Below, piece by piece: positions 26,845 to 34,944 of a stretch of DNA of 64,000 nt. Each line of letters begins with the position of its first letter. Positions within the stretch are counted from its first letter, which is position 1. The stretch is taken from assembly GCF_000729995.1 (NCBI RefSeq), contig NZ_JNFG01000021.1, forward strand, positions 1 to 64,000. Reading direction: 5' to 3'. Under the pieces are notes generated by a model. It was not told the DNA's origin, made no database searches, and saw only the letters and a program-made list of their open reading frames with translations. Both the position numbers and the translations under genes were made by a program. This DNA is from Caballeronia sordidicola (lineage in GTDB: Bacteria > Pseudomonadota > Gammaproteobacteria > Burkholderiales > Burkholderiaceae).

Positions 26845-27320
26845 TCATCTCGATCCTGGATCCGGATTGACGCCGCTTTGCGGAAAGATCCGGATGATCC
26901 AATCGACAAAAGCCTTGATCGCAGCGCCCGCATTTCTGCCGTTGGGATAAACAATCGAAATGGGCACGGGCGCACTTCTCGCGCTCGCCAGCACTTCTTT
27001 CAGCCGCCCGGTTTCGAGGTACGGCGACGCAACAAACTCCGACAACTGGATCAGTCCCAATCCTTCCAGTCCGCATTGCAGATACGCTTCTGTTTCGTTG
27101 ACGGCAAAGCGGCTTGGCATAGTCATGGCGACGTTTTCACCCTCTACATTAAACCGCCAGTCAAGCGGCCGACCCGTAGCATTCGATATGTAATTGACCG
27201 ACCGATGAGCACTCAACGCCTCGACGCTATCCGGTTCTCCGTACTCCTTGAGATATCGCGCCAATCTTTTGGCCGGTGAAGGCGCCGCGCTGCCGGACGT
27301 TGGCCATCGGTAAAGGTTTC
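26845..27320 (-). pseudogene. LysR regulator remnant (C-terminal part only)
   Basis: An open frame of about 155 codons encodes only the second half of a LysR effector domain: AAPSPA..RYLKEYGEP, then HRSVNYISNATGRP, CGLEGLGLIQLSEFV, FVDWIIRIFPQ. The DNA-binding half and first effector subdomain are absent. In frame, a TGA occurs at 27319-27321 just upstream, and the end of the GntR gene follows at 27340. No full start region is found, so this is a truncated, probably dead gene left at the boundary of the nine-gene operon. Confidence 0.8.
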
Positions 27321-27339
27321 AGCCGAACTGTCCGGGCAC

Positions 27340-28407
27340 TTAAACGATGCGCTGCATATAAGCCGGCAGATCCGGCTCGGGCAGCACGGCCAGCACCTTC
27401 AGCCGCTGCAACGTACGCTTCTGCCCGGCGCGCAGGTGGTCGAGCAGCGCGTCAGCCGCAGCATCAATGTTTCCATCGAGCAAAGGCCGCAACACCGCGC
27501 GATGTTCAACGAGCGTCGCGGGCTCCGGATGCAGATTGAACGCGTTGAAAAACGCGTGGTTCACGGTCAGCGGCATCAGCGCACGGTCGATCGTGCCGAG
27601 CAGTTTCTTATTCGATGCGTGCTGAAGACACTCCACGTGCAAGGTGGTTTCGAGCCTCTGAAGGCCATCTGCATCAATTGAACCAGGATCGCGGATCGCG
27701 CGTTCGATATCGGCGAAGGCACTTTCGATCATCTCGCGCGACAGCTTCGCATAACTCGCGCGCAGCGCAGCCGGCTCGAGCAGCATCCGCAATTCGTAAT
27801 CTTGCGCGACCGCTCGCGCGGTCAGCGGTCCGGCAAGCCAATGCGAATACGCCGATTTTTCGACGAGGCCGAAGTCGCGCAGACGGCTCAACGCTTCACG
27901 CACCGCACTGCGGCTCACGCCGAACGCGGTCGCCGCTGCGCTTTCGTCGATGCGGTAATGGCCGAACGCAATTGCGATAGACACAGCCGCTTCGAGCGCG
28001 TGATAGATGCGCTCGCTATTCGATGGCAATTCCAGCGGCGCCTGGGCCTGTTCGAAGCCAAGCGATGCTTCGGAAAGCGGTGCGCGCAGCGGCTCGGGCG
28101 CGCTGCCGTCGGCGCCCGCAACGAGGTAACCGCGGCCTTCGAAGGTATGCAGCAAGCCGTCGGCGTGCAGCATCTCGAACGCCTTTCGCACCGGTACGCG
28201 ACTCGTGCCGAAGATACGCGCGACCGGCCCCTCCAGCAGCACCAGCCCGGGCGCGATACGGCCCAGCGCGATCGCGCTTTTCAACTGGTCGTGGATCAGG
28301 CGATAACGCAGCCGCTTATCGGTGTCGATCATGGCGTCGATCACGGGTTCGGCTGCTTTGTCGGTGCGGGTCGGCTGCTTGAGCGCGGCGCGTGCGCTTC
28401 TTGTCAT
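27340..28407 (-). CDS. GntR/FCD regulator with two winged-helix domains
   Basis: A 355-residue GntR-type regulator, about 120 residues longer than usual. The extra length is a second DNA-binding domain. The first (about 33-97) reads RLIHDQLKSAIALGRIAPG, GTSRVPVRKAFEMLHADGLL. The second (about 132-195) reads RIYHALEAAVSIAIAFGHYR, GVSRSAVREALSRLRDFGLV. A FCD effector domain follows, with ELRMLLEPAALR and the metal-type His positions in FHVECL-like LHVECLQH and EHRAVL. It is the last gene of the leftward operon, 21 bp after the solute-binding protein gene, and probably controls it. Confidence 0.85.
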   Translation of the reverse strand: MTRSARAALKQPTRTDKAAEPVIDAMIDTDKRLRYRLIHDQLKSAIALGRIAPGLVLLEGPVARIFGTSRVPVRKAFEMLHADGLLHTFEGRGYLVAGADGSAPEPLRAPLSEASLGFEQAQAPLELPSNSERIYHALEAAVSIAIAFGHYRIDESAAATAFGVSRSAVREALSRLRDFGLVEKSAYSHWLAGPLTARAVAQDYELRMLLEPAALRASYAKLSREMIESAFADIERAIRDPGSIDADGLQRLETTLHVECLQHASNKKLLGTIDRALMPLTVNHAFFNAFNLHPEPATLVEHRAVLRPLLDGNIDAAADALLDHLRAGQKRTLQRLKVLAVLPEPDLPAYMQRIV

Positions 28408-28428
28408 CGTCGGATCATGGTTGCTGCG

Positions 28429-29649
28429 TCAGGCGCGCATGAATTCGTTCCAGCGGCGCACCAGGTAGTTATGCTCATCCATCACTGAATCCCACACGGC
28501 AATACGGCCCATGCGCGCAACGTAATTGCCGCCGTCACGCTGCTGGCCGGCCGTGACAAGATGCTTGCTGGTCGGTCCGGGCAATTCCGCTTCAGCGGGT
28601 TTGCCATCGTACCAGTAAGCCCATTCCGCGTCGTTCAGATGACCGCGCGAACGCTCCGGGTTCGAGATGTAGAAGCCCTGCCGCGCCATGGTCGCACCAG
28701 CCCAGCCGTCGAGCCACCAGTTCAGATAGTCGTAAGCGGCGTCGAGCACACGGCCACGCGCGACACGCGAGAGCGCCATGCCGCCGAACCACGCGCGATA
28801 CCCTTCGCGCGGACTCGCCAGCCGGAAGCGCAAGCCGGCGCGTTCCAGCTCCACCGTCGCAGGCGACCAGATGCTCTGAATCGCGACCTTGTTGGTAATC
28901 ATCAATTGCGCGGCTTCGTCGAAGCTCGACCAGAAGCCGGCGAAATGGCCGCGCCGCTTGAAGTCGATCAACGTCGCGATCAGGCCATCGATCTCTTCAA
29001 TCGTCAGATTGCCGATGTCAGCGAACTTCATCAGCCCCGCTGCCTCGACGGCAAGCGCCGCGTCGATCGCGCCGATTGCCGCGTCGGCCTGCAAGGCGAC
29101 TCGCCCGCTGAGCTCGGGCGAGAGCAGCCATGCCCAGCTTTCCGGCGTGGCTTGCAGCGCGGCCGGCAACGCGTCTTCCAGATAGACAAAACTGTCCGCG
29201 TTATGCGTGAGCGGCAACATGCTGATGCGCCCGGTCGGCGTTCGCGCAAGCGAGTTGTCAGGCTGCACGTAGAGGCGATCGACCGGCACGCTGCCTGCGT
29301 TCGTGCACGCGTGGTCGCCGAGCTGGCCGGTACGCGGCAGTGCATTGATCTCGTCCCAGCGGCGAATCCGCGAGGTTTCGATCGGCTGCAATGCGCGCGC
29401 CGGCCACAGACAGTCGATGCTGTGAAACCACTGGTCGTAGACTTCGTAGTTTTCCGGATGCATGACACCTGCGCGCTGCACGGCGGAACCGTCATCGATA
29501 ATGAAACGCAGTTTGATGCCGAGATCCTGCTCCGCCTGCTTGCGAATGTGCTCCTGTAGCGTGACCGTGGTGCCGAGCACGCGCAATTCGATCTTCGCCG
29601 GATGCACGGCGGCCGAGGTGGGTTTGGAGGGCGTCGACTTGGGCTTCAA
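28429..29649 (-). CDS. Solute-binding-protein-fold protein lacking a signal peptide
   Basis: A 406-residue protein of the extracellular solute-binding (PotD-like) fold, with LRVLGTTVTLQEHIRKQAEQ opening the first lobe and the hinge-region stretches SMLPLTHNADSFVY and NKVAIQSIWSPATVELE. Normal members carry an export signal. Here the start ATG overlaps the CobW stop (ATGA) and the first 20 residues are polar, rich in Lys, Ser and Pro, with no hydrophobic core. No ABC permease or ATPase is nearby. It may act in the cytoplasm, or the true start is hidden. Substrate unknown. Confidence 0.72.
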   Translation of the reverse strand: MKPKSTPSKPTSAAVHPAKIELRVLGTTVTLQEHIRKQAEQDLGIKLRFIIDDGSAVQRAGVMHPENYEVYDQWFHSIDCLWPARALQPIETSRIRRWDEINALPRTGQLGDHACTNAGSVPVDRLYVQPDNSLARTPTGRISMLPLTHNADSFVYLEDALPAALQATPESWAWLLSPELSGRVALQADAAIGAIDAALAVEAAGLMKFADIGNLTIEEIDGLIATLIDFKRRGHFAGFWSSFDEAAQLMITNKVAIQSIWSPATVELERAGLRFRLASPREGYRAWFGGMALSRVARGRVLDAAYDYLNWWLDGWAGATMARQGFYISNPERSRGHLNDAEWAYWYDGKPAEAELPGPTSKHLVTAGQQRDGGNYVARMGRIAVWDSVMDEHNYLVRRWNEFMRA

Positions 29650-30737
29650 TGCACAGCTTCTTCAAGATGATGTTGGAACCGTGCGTACGACGTTTCTATC
29701 GCGTCGCGGCTGAGTCCTTCGGTGATGAACACGAGCTGCGAGCGGCGCCCCGGATTCAGCGACGCCGAGGGCCAGGCGTCCAGATGCAGCACCGGATGAA
29801 CCAGATGCTGCACGGCGTGTAGCAAGGCCGGCTGGTCGGACCCCGCGATGGACAACAGACCCTTTACGCGCAAAATCTTATCACCGTGACGGTTTAGAAG
29901 CATCGTGAACCAGATCGTGAAGACCTGCCAGTCGATGGGTGCGTCGATCCGCATGCAGAAAGACTGGATGGATGCGGCGCCGGTTGAATAACGCTCACCG
30001 CGATGCGCAAGCAGACCGTTCATCGTCATGTCTTCGTTTGCCAGACGTTGAGCTCGCCCGAGTCGCCCGATCAGATCGATCGAACTCGCCGATGCGAACA
30101 GCATGTCGAGCAAAGCGCGACCGGCGTGTCGATCGATACCCTTTGCGCTGGATACATCGCCGCGAATCAAGATCTCGGCGGCGGGATTGAGTGCCGCGAG
30201 CGAGGCCGCCAATTCCGTCAGGCGCGTTTCATCGACGAGATCGGGCTTGGAGATGAGCAACCGGTCCGCGGCCGTCACCTGCGCGAGCCATTCCGGATGC
30301 CTTGCTCGCTGCTCGGCGGCGTTCACTGCATCGACTACGGTGATCGTCGCGTTCAGCGCGTAGTGGCTGCGGATCACCGGATCGGCGAGGAGCGTAGCGA
30401 CGATCGGCGCGGGCGTCGCGAGTCCGGTGGTTTCCAGCACGACGCGCGTGAACGGCGGCACTTCACCGCGGGCTCGCTGCGAAAAAAGTGCCGCGAGCGC
30501 GTCCTTCAGCTCGCCCCGGATCGAGCAGCACACGCAGCCGTTATCGAGCAGCACGGTGCGCGCATTCACCTCGCCAATCAACAGATGATCGAGACCGACA
30601 TCGCCGAATTCGTTGACGAGAACGGCGGTGTCAAGCGCGGCGTCGCCTCGCAGGACATCGGCGAGCAAGGTCGATTTTCCGCTGCCTAGAAAACCGGTCA
30701 CAAGCGTCAGCGGCAGGATGTCGTAACTGAGGCTCAT
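29646..30737 (-). CDS. CobW/G3E family GTP-binding metallochaperone
   Basis: A 363-residue G3E GTPase. Walker A GFLGSGKST (15-23), the Cys motif CVCC (68-71), which is the metal site of the family, and SKPDLVD for guanine recognition are all present. The C-terminal CobW domain carries GERYSTGAASIQSFCMRID. The family delivers metals, mostly zinc, to client enzymes. The natural client here is the NodB-fold, metal-dependent hydrolase or another enzyme of the same operon. It overlaps its neighbours on both sides by 4 bp, so translation is coupled. Confidence 0.88.
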   Translation of the reverse strand: MSLSYDILPLTLVTGFLGSGKSTLLADVLRGDAALDTAVLVNEFGDVGLDHLLIGEVNARTVLLDNGCVCCSIRGELKDALAALFSQRARGEVPPFTRVVLETTGLATPAPIVATLLADPVIRSHYALNATITVVDAVNAAEQRARHPEWLAQVTAADRLLISKPDLVDETRLTELAASLAALNPAAEILIRGDVSSAKGIDRHAGRALLDMLFASASSIDLIGRLGRAQRLANEDMTMNGLLAHRGERYSTGAASIQSFCMRIDAPIDWQVFTIWFTMLLNRHGDKILRVKGLLSIAGSDQPALLHAVQHLVHPVLHLDAWPSASLNPGRRSQLVFITEGLSRDAIETSYARFQHHLEEAVH

Positions 30738-31033
30738 GGTGTTGCCGGTTCATCGATGAACAACGTCAGCGGATCAAGCGGATGCCCGAGCATGCGTTCG
30801 GCTGCTCGCCACACTTGAGCGAAATCGCTCACGAGTTCGCTTGCGCCCGTGGGCGATGACAACACGAACGACTGTCCGTGGAAATCATCGAGTTTCAGCC
30901 GGAACGGTACGAGCACACGATTGGCGAACGCCGCCTGAATGAGACGCTGTCGACGCGGATTCGCGCCCGCCACCGGCGCCGTGGTGTTCGACCAATGATT
31001 GCCACCACCAAGCAATCCGCACATGCCGCACAT
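30734..31033 (-). CDS. Small CxxC protein coupled to CobW
   Basis: A 99-residue protein that begins MCGMCGLLGGGNHW, giving Cys2 and Cys5 in a CxxC-like pair with a nearby His. No family is recognised. Its stop overlaps the cobW-like start (ATGA), so the two are made together. The Cys/His N terminus next to a metallochaperone hints at a metal role; that is inference. It lies 34 bp after the SDR gene. Confidence 0.65.
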   Translation of the reverse strand: MCGMCGLLGGGNHWSNTTAPVAGANPRRQRLIQAAFANRVLVPFRLKLDDFHGQSFVLSSPTGASELVSDFAQVWRAAERMLGHPLDPLTLFIDEPATP

Positions 31034-31067
31034 GTTTGCCTCTCCTGTTAAATCAGTTAGAGAAATC

Positions 31068-31826
31068 TCACGGCATTACGTCGCCGGAATTCGGCCCGAG
31101 CGTCTGGCCGACGAACAGATTCCCGCCCGGATCCGATGCAAGCAGCAAGGCCGCAGGCGCGACTTCGTCCGCGCGTCCAAAACGCCGCAATGGCAACTCA
31201 GCCGACTTGGCCTGCTTCCACGCGGTGCTGATTCCATCGACGAGCGGTGTCTCAATCGGTCCCGGCGCAATTGCGTTGACCAGCACATTGTCGGGCGCCA
31301 CCTCCAGCGCGAGCGACTTCGTGAAGCCAATCACGCCGGCCTTCGCCGCCGAGTAGTGGGACAACTCCGCGCCCCCTTTAATGCCAAGTTGCGAGGCAAC
31401 ATTGATCACGCGGCCCCAGCGTTGCGCGATCATCGAAGGCAGCGCGCGGCGTGTGCACAAGAATACGCTGCGTAAATCAACGCGCATCATGTCGTCCCAC
31501 ATCGCCGTGGTGAGATCCGTGCAACGCGCCTGCGTCAGCATGCCGGCGTTGTTCACGAGAATATCGATACCGCCGAACGCTTCGATACAGCGATCGACAA
31601 TACGGTTCGCATCGGCTTCATCGCCGACATCCGCCTGCACCGTTTCGACAGTTGCACCGGATGCGCGGCACGCATCGGCCTGGACCGCGAGGCGCGCAGC
31701 GTCGCGATCGGCAAGCAGCAAACGCGCGCCGGACGCAGCATAAAGATTCGCGATCGCCGCGCCAATGCCGCTTGCCGCGCCGGTGACAATCGCGCGGCGG
31801 CCATCGAGTGAAAACAAAATGGTCAT
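31068..31826 (-). CDS. SDR family oxidoreductase
   Basis: A 252-residue classical short-chain dehydrogenase. The cofactor motif TGAASGIG lies at about 15-22, NNAG near 90 and the catalytic HYSAAKAG (Tyr and Lys) near 155. IAPGPIETPLV follows. It probably oxidises a hydroxy group with NAD(P). It is the fifth gene of the leftward operon, 13 bp after a second SDR of different sequence. Substrate unknown. Confidence 0.88.
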   Translation of the reverse strand: MTILFSLDGRRAIVTGAASGIGAAIANLYAASGARLLLADRDAARLAVQADACRASGATVETVQADVGDEADANRIVDRCIEAFGGIDILVNNAGMLTQARCTDLTTAMWDDMMRVDLRSVFLCTRRALPSMIAQRWGRVINVASQLGIKGGAELSHYSAAKAGVIGFTKSLALEVAPDNVLVNAIAPGPIETPLVDGISTAWKQAKSAELPLRRFGRADEVAPAALLLASDPGGNLFVGQTLGPNSGDVMP

Positions 31827-31839
31827 TCGAAAACTCTCC

Positions 31840-32631
31840 TTAGCCCGGCCAGCGCACGGTCAGGCCACCGTCGGCGATGATCGACTGGCCGGTGATATAA
31901 GACGCGTCGTCGCTCGTGAGGAAGCGGATCAGCGTGGCGATCTCCTGCGGCCGGCCTACCCGTCGCAGCGGGATCGCACGCGCCGCTTCGCGCAGGCCAT
32001 CGGGGCCGAGCGAATTAACGGCATCGAGCGATTGCGGTGTTTCAATCAACCCCGGAATGACCGCGTTGCAACGCACGCCGCGTGGCGCGAGTTCCATTGC
32101 GACGGCGCGGCACAAACCGGGAACGCCCGCCTTTGCTGCCGAATAATGCGCGTGGTGCTCCCAGCCGTAGACACCACCGGCTATTGATGAAATGGCCACC
32201 ATCGCGCCGTGATCCTCAATGTGCCGAGCGGCCGCGCGAAAGGTCCGCATCACGCCGGACAGGTCCACGTCGAGCATCTCGAACCATTGCTCGTCGCGCA
32301 TCTCGGTGAGCGAGGCCTGGCGCAGCAAACCGGCGTTGGCGACCGCGTAGTCGAGCCGGCCGAACCGGTCCACGGCCGCTTGCGCGAAGGCTTCGACCTC
32401 GTCGGCCGAAGTCACATTGACAGCATGCATTACACACTCGCCACCCGCTTCGCGCACCGCGCGTTCGGTCTGGGCGGGGTCGTGCGGATCGCCGGGGAAA
32501 TATCCGCCGACGACAGCCACACCGATCTGCGCATACGCCACCGCGAGCGCCTGTCCGATCCCGCTGGCCGCGCCGGTAACAATGGCGACGCGTTGCGGTT
32601 TTCCCTTCGATACGCCGGGATTCAAGGTCAT
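31840..32631 (-). CDS. SDR family oxidoreductase
   Basis: A 263-residue classical short-chain dehydrogenase. TGAASGIGQ (about 17-25), NAGLLRQASL near 95, SSIAGGVYGWEHHAHYSAAKAG with catalytic Tyr/Lys, and GLIETPQSL follow in the normal order. The start at 32631 is chosen because it overlaps the upstream MFS stop as ATGA and puts the Rossmann strand near the N terminus; 20 further codons upstream lie inside the MFS gene. The pair of adjacent SDRs suggests two successive oxidations or a two-component dehydrogenase. Confidence 0.87.
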   Translation of the reverse strand: MTLNPGVSKGKPQRVAIVTGAASGIGQALAVAYAQIGVAVVGGYFPGDPHDPAQTERAVREAGGECVMHAVNVTSADEVEAFAQAAVDRFGRLDYAVANAGLLRQASLTEMRDEQWFEMLDVDLSGVMRTFRAAARHIEDHGAMVAISSIAGGVYGWEHHAHYSAAKAGVPGLCRAVAMELAPRGVRCNAVIPGLIETPQSLDAVNSLGPDGLREAARAIPLRRVGRPQEIATLIRFLTSDDASYITGQSIIADGGLTVRWPG

Positions 32632-33968
32632 TTGATTTCCTCGGGATTGACGTGTTTGGCAAAAAAGATCAGCGCGCCGGACAGAAAACATGGCACCGCA
32701 CCGAACCAGATCGCAGCGTGCATCCAGTCGCCGCCGTGGTTGAGCATGGCGGTCACGCCGACGCCGGCGAGAATCGCGCCGACAGGACCCATTGCGTGGA
32801 CGATCGAACTGCCCGTGCCGCGAATGGAGGTCGGATAGCTTTCGCCGATGAAAAACAGCGCGGCCGAATACGGTCCGATCAGGAAGAACAGGCCAAGGCT
32901 ATAAAGCGCCACGACAATGCCTGTGCTGCTCGGGCCCATCAGCATGCCGGCAAACGCGAGACCGCCGAGCATCCAGCCGATTGCCAGCGTGTTGCGCCGG
33001 CCGATCTTGTCGCCAATCCAGCCGTGGCTCAGGTATCCGCAATACCCGACCACATTGGACAGCACGAGAATCAGCAGCGAGTTCTCGAACGACACGTTAT
33101 GCACGCGCGTCAGCACCGTGGTGCCAAGCACGCTGAACACCTGGATCGCCGACCAGTTCAGCAGAATGCCGCCGCCGAGCACGAGCGTTGCACGCAGTGA
33201 CGTGCCGCGAAACGCTTCGCGCAGCCCTGCGCGGCTGTGCTGCTCATAGTCCACCCGATGTTCGCCGGCCAGCGTTCGCGCGGCGCTGTCGTTGCCTGCT
33301 TCGCGCAGGGTCTTGATACGCTTGTGCAACAGGAATTGCGGGCTTTCCTTCAAGCGCCGTGTCATGAAGAAGATCACGATGGCCGGAAACGTCGCGAAGA
33401 TAAAACATCCCTGCCAGCCAATGCGCGGGAGCAACAGCGCCGTCAAGCCGGACGCGATCAGCGCGCCGATCGGCCAGCCGCCCTGCACCAGGCTATAGAT
33501 AAATCCCTTGTTGCGATTCAGACGCGGGTCGTTGGCGGCCGAATACAGTTCGTTGAGATAGGTTGCGTTGACAGTTTCCTCGGCGTAGCCCAGTCCCGAC
33601 AGCGAGCGGATAAGCACGAGCGGCCACTGCCCGAGCGCCCCACCCACGACCGTCAGCCCTGAACACAGCGCCGCTCCCGCCACTGTCCAAAGGAGACCCG
33701 CCTTGCGTCCGGCGCGATCGAGCACCGGTCCTATCGCGAACGCAATCACCGCTGTCCCGATCGCGACGAACGTCGCGATCTCGGCTTGCATGGCCGCATC
33801 CCATCCGTAGTGCTTACCAATCTCCGGCAACAGGGTGCCGAATAAAATAAAATCGTAGACGGCGAACACCCAGGCAAAGAACGCCACAATGGTTGCGCGT
33901 TTTACATCGACGGGCAGGATCTTTTCCAGCACGAAGCCGGACGCAGCGAGCGGATTTTCTTTCATCAT
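32628..33968 (-). CDS. MFS transporter
   Basis: A 446-residue major facilitator with 12 predicted segments, of the metabolite:H+ symporter group. GPVLDRAGRKAG stands at the loop 2-3 motif and GWIGDKIGRRN in the second half. RSLSGLGYAEETVNATYLNELY is the TM4 motif. It is the third gene of the leftward operon (after amidase and the NodB-fold hydrolase), so it probably imports their substrate. It lies 30 bp after the hydrolase gene and overlaps the next by 4 bp. Confidence 0.87.
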   Translation of the reverse strand: MMKENPLAASGFVLEKILPVDVKRATIVAFFAWVFAVYDFILFGTLLPEIGKHYGWDAAMQAEIATFVAIGTAVIAFAIGPVLDRAGRKAGLLWTVAGAALCSGLTVVGGALGQWPLVLIRSLSGLGYAEETVNATYLNELYSAANDPRLNRNKGFIYSLVQGGWPIGALIASGLTALLLPRIGWQGCFIFATFPAIVIFFMTRRLKESPQFLLHKRIKTLREAGNDSAARTLAGEHRVDYEQHSRAGLREAFRGTSLRATLVLGGGILLNWSAIQVFSVLGTTVLTRVHNVSFENSLLILVLSNVVGYCGYLSHGWIGDKIGRRNTLAIGWMLGGLAFAGMLMGPSSTGIVVALYSLGLFFLIGPYSAALFFIGESYPTSIRGTGSSIVHAMGPVGAILAGVGVTAMLNHGGDWMHAAIWFGAVPCFLSGALIFFAKHVNPEEIK

Positions 33969-33998
33969 TGCTCTCCCAGAGGGGTGGCGGACAGGGGT

Positions 33999-34883
33999 TT
34001 ATTTCCCGCGCGGATGGCGGGCGAGGAAGTCATCGGCAATTTCATTGCAGGTGCAGAACCGCACGCCTTCATGCGAGCGGAAATACTGGATCAGCCGCTC
34101 GAGCATCAACAGCACTTGCGGACGACCGGAGACATCCGGGTGGATCGTGATCGGGAACACCGCGTAGTCGTCATGCTCGCGGTACACCCAGTCGAACTGA
34201 TCGCGCCACATCTGTTCAATGTCACGCGGATTGACGAAGCCATGGCTGTTCGGCGACTTCTTGATGAACATCATGGGCGGCAGGTCGTCGAGATACCAGT
34301 TGGCGGGAATCTCGACCAGATCGGTTTCGTGGCCGCGCACGAGCGGTTTCATCCAGGCGCTCGGATGTTTGCTGTAATCGATCTTGGTCCAGGTGTCGCC
34401 CACGCGCACGTAGTACGGGTGGAAGTCGTTGTGCATCAGGCTGTGGTCGTACTTGATGCCCTTCTTCACCAGCAATTCATTCGATACCGGGCTGAACTCC
34501 CACCACGGCGCCACATAACCGGTCGGGCGCTGCCCCGACAATTGCGTAACCAGTTCGATGCTGCGGTCGAGCACTGCTTCTTCCTGCTCCGGGGTCATCG
34601 CAATCGGGTTTTCATGGCTGTAGCCATGAATGCCGATCTCGTGACCCGCGTCTGCAACCGCCTTCATCTGCTCGGGGAAAGTTTCGATCGAATGGCCGGG
34701 GATAAACCATGTTGTCTTGATTTTTTCACGCTCGAAAAGTTTCAGCAGACGCATTGATCCGACTTCGCCGGCGAATAGGCCGCGCGAGATGTCGTCGGGC
34801 GAATCTTCACCGCTATACGAGCCGAGCCAGCCCGCGACCGCGTCCACGTCAATACCGAATGCCACCAGAATTTCCTTGGCCAT
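33999..34883 (-). CDS. NodB-fold hydrolase (polysaccharide deacetylase family, cyclic imide/ureide type)
   Basis: A 294-residue cytoplasmic NodB-fold enzyme. FGIDVDA gives the metal/base Asp (Asp12, Asp14), and HGYSH gives the His86/His90 metal pair. TWFIPGHSIETFP and the late TIHPDVSGRP complete the family pattern. The long insert GSYSGEDSPDDISRG and the absence of a signal peptide place it with HpPgdA-like and PuuE-like members, a group that includes cyclic imide hydrolases, rather than with cell-wall deacetylases. GGAG precedes the ATG at 34883. An amidase gene lies directly upstream in the operon, which fits ring opening followed by half-amide hydrolysis. Confidence 0.82.
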   Translation of the reverse strand: MAKEILVAFGIDVDAVAGWLGSYSGEDSPDDISRGLFAGEVGSMRLLKLFEREKIKTTWFIPGHSIETFPEQMKAVADAGHEIGIHGYSHENPIAMTPEQEEAVLDRSIELVTQLSGQRPTGYVAPWWEFSPVSNELLVKKGIKYDHSLMHNDFHPYYVRVGDTWTKIDYSKHPSAWMKPLVRGHETDLVEIPANWYLDDLPPMMFIKKSPNSHGFVNPRDIEQMWRDQFDWVYREHDDYAVFPITIHPDVSGRPQVLLMLERLIQYFRSHEGVRFCTCNEIADDFLARHPRGK

Positions 34884-34944
34884 CTTTGTTTCTCCTTCGT
34901 TTAAAAGTGCAGCGAATAGTCGATGAAAACCACGTGCGTGTGTG

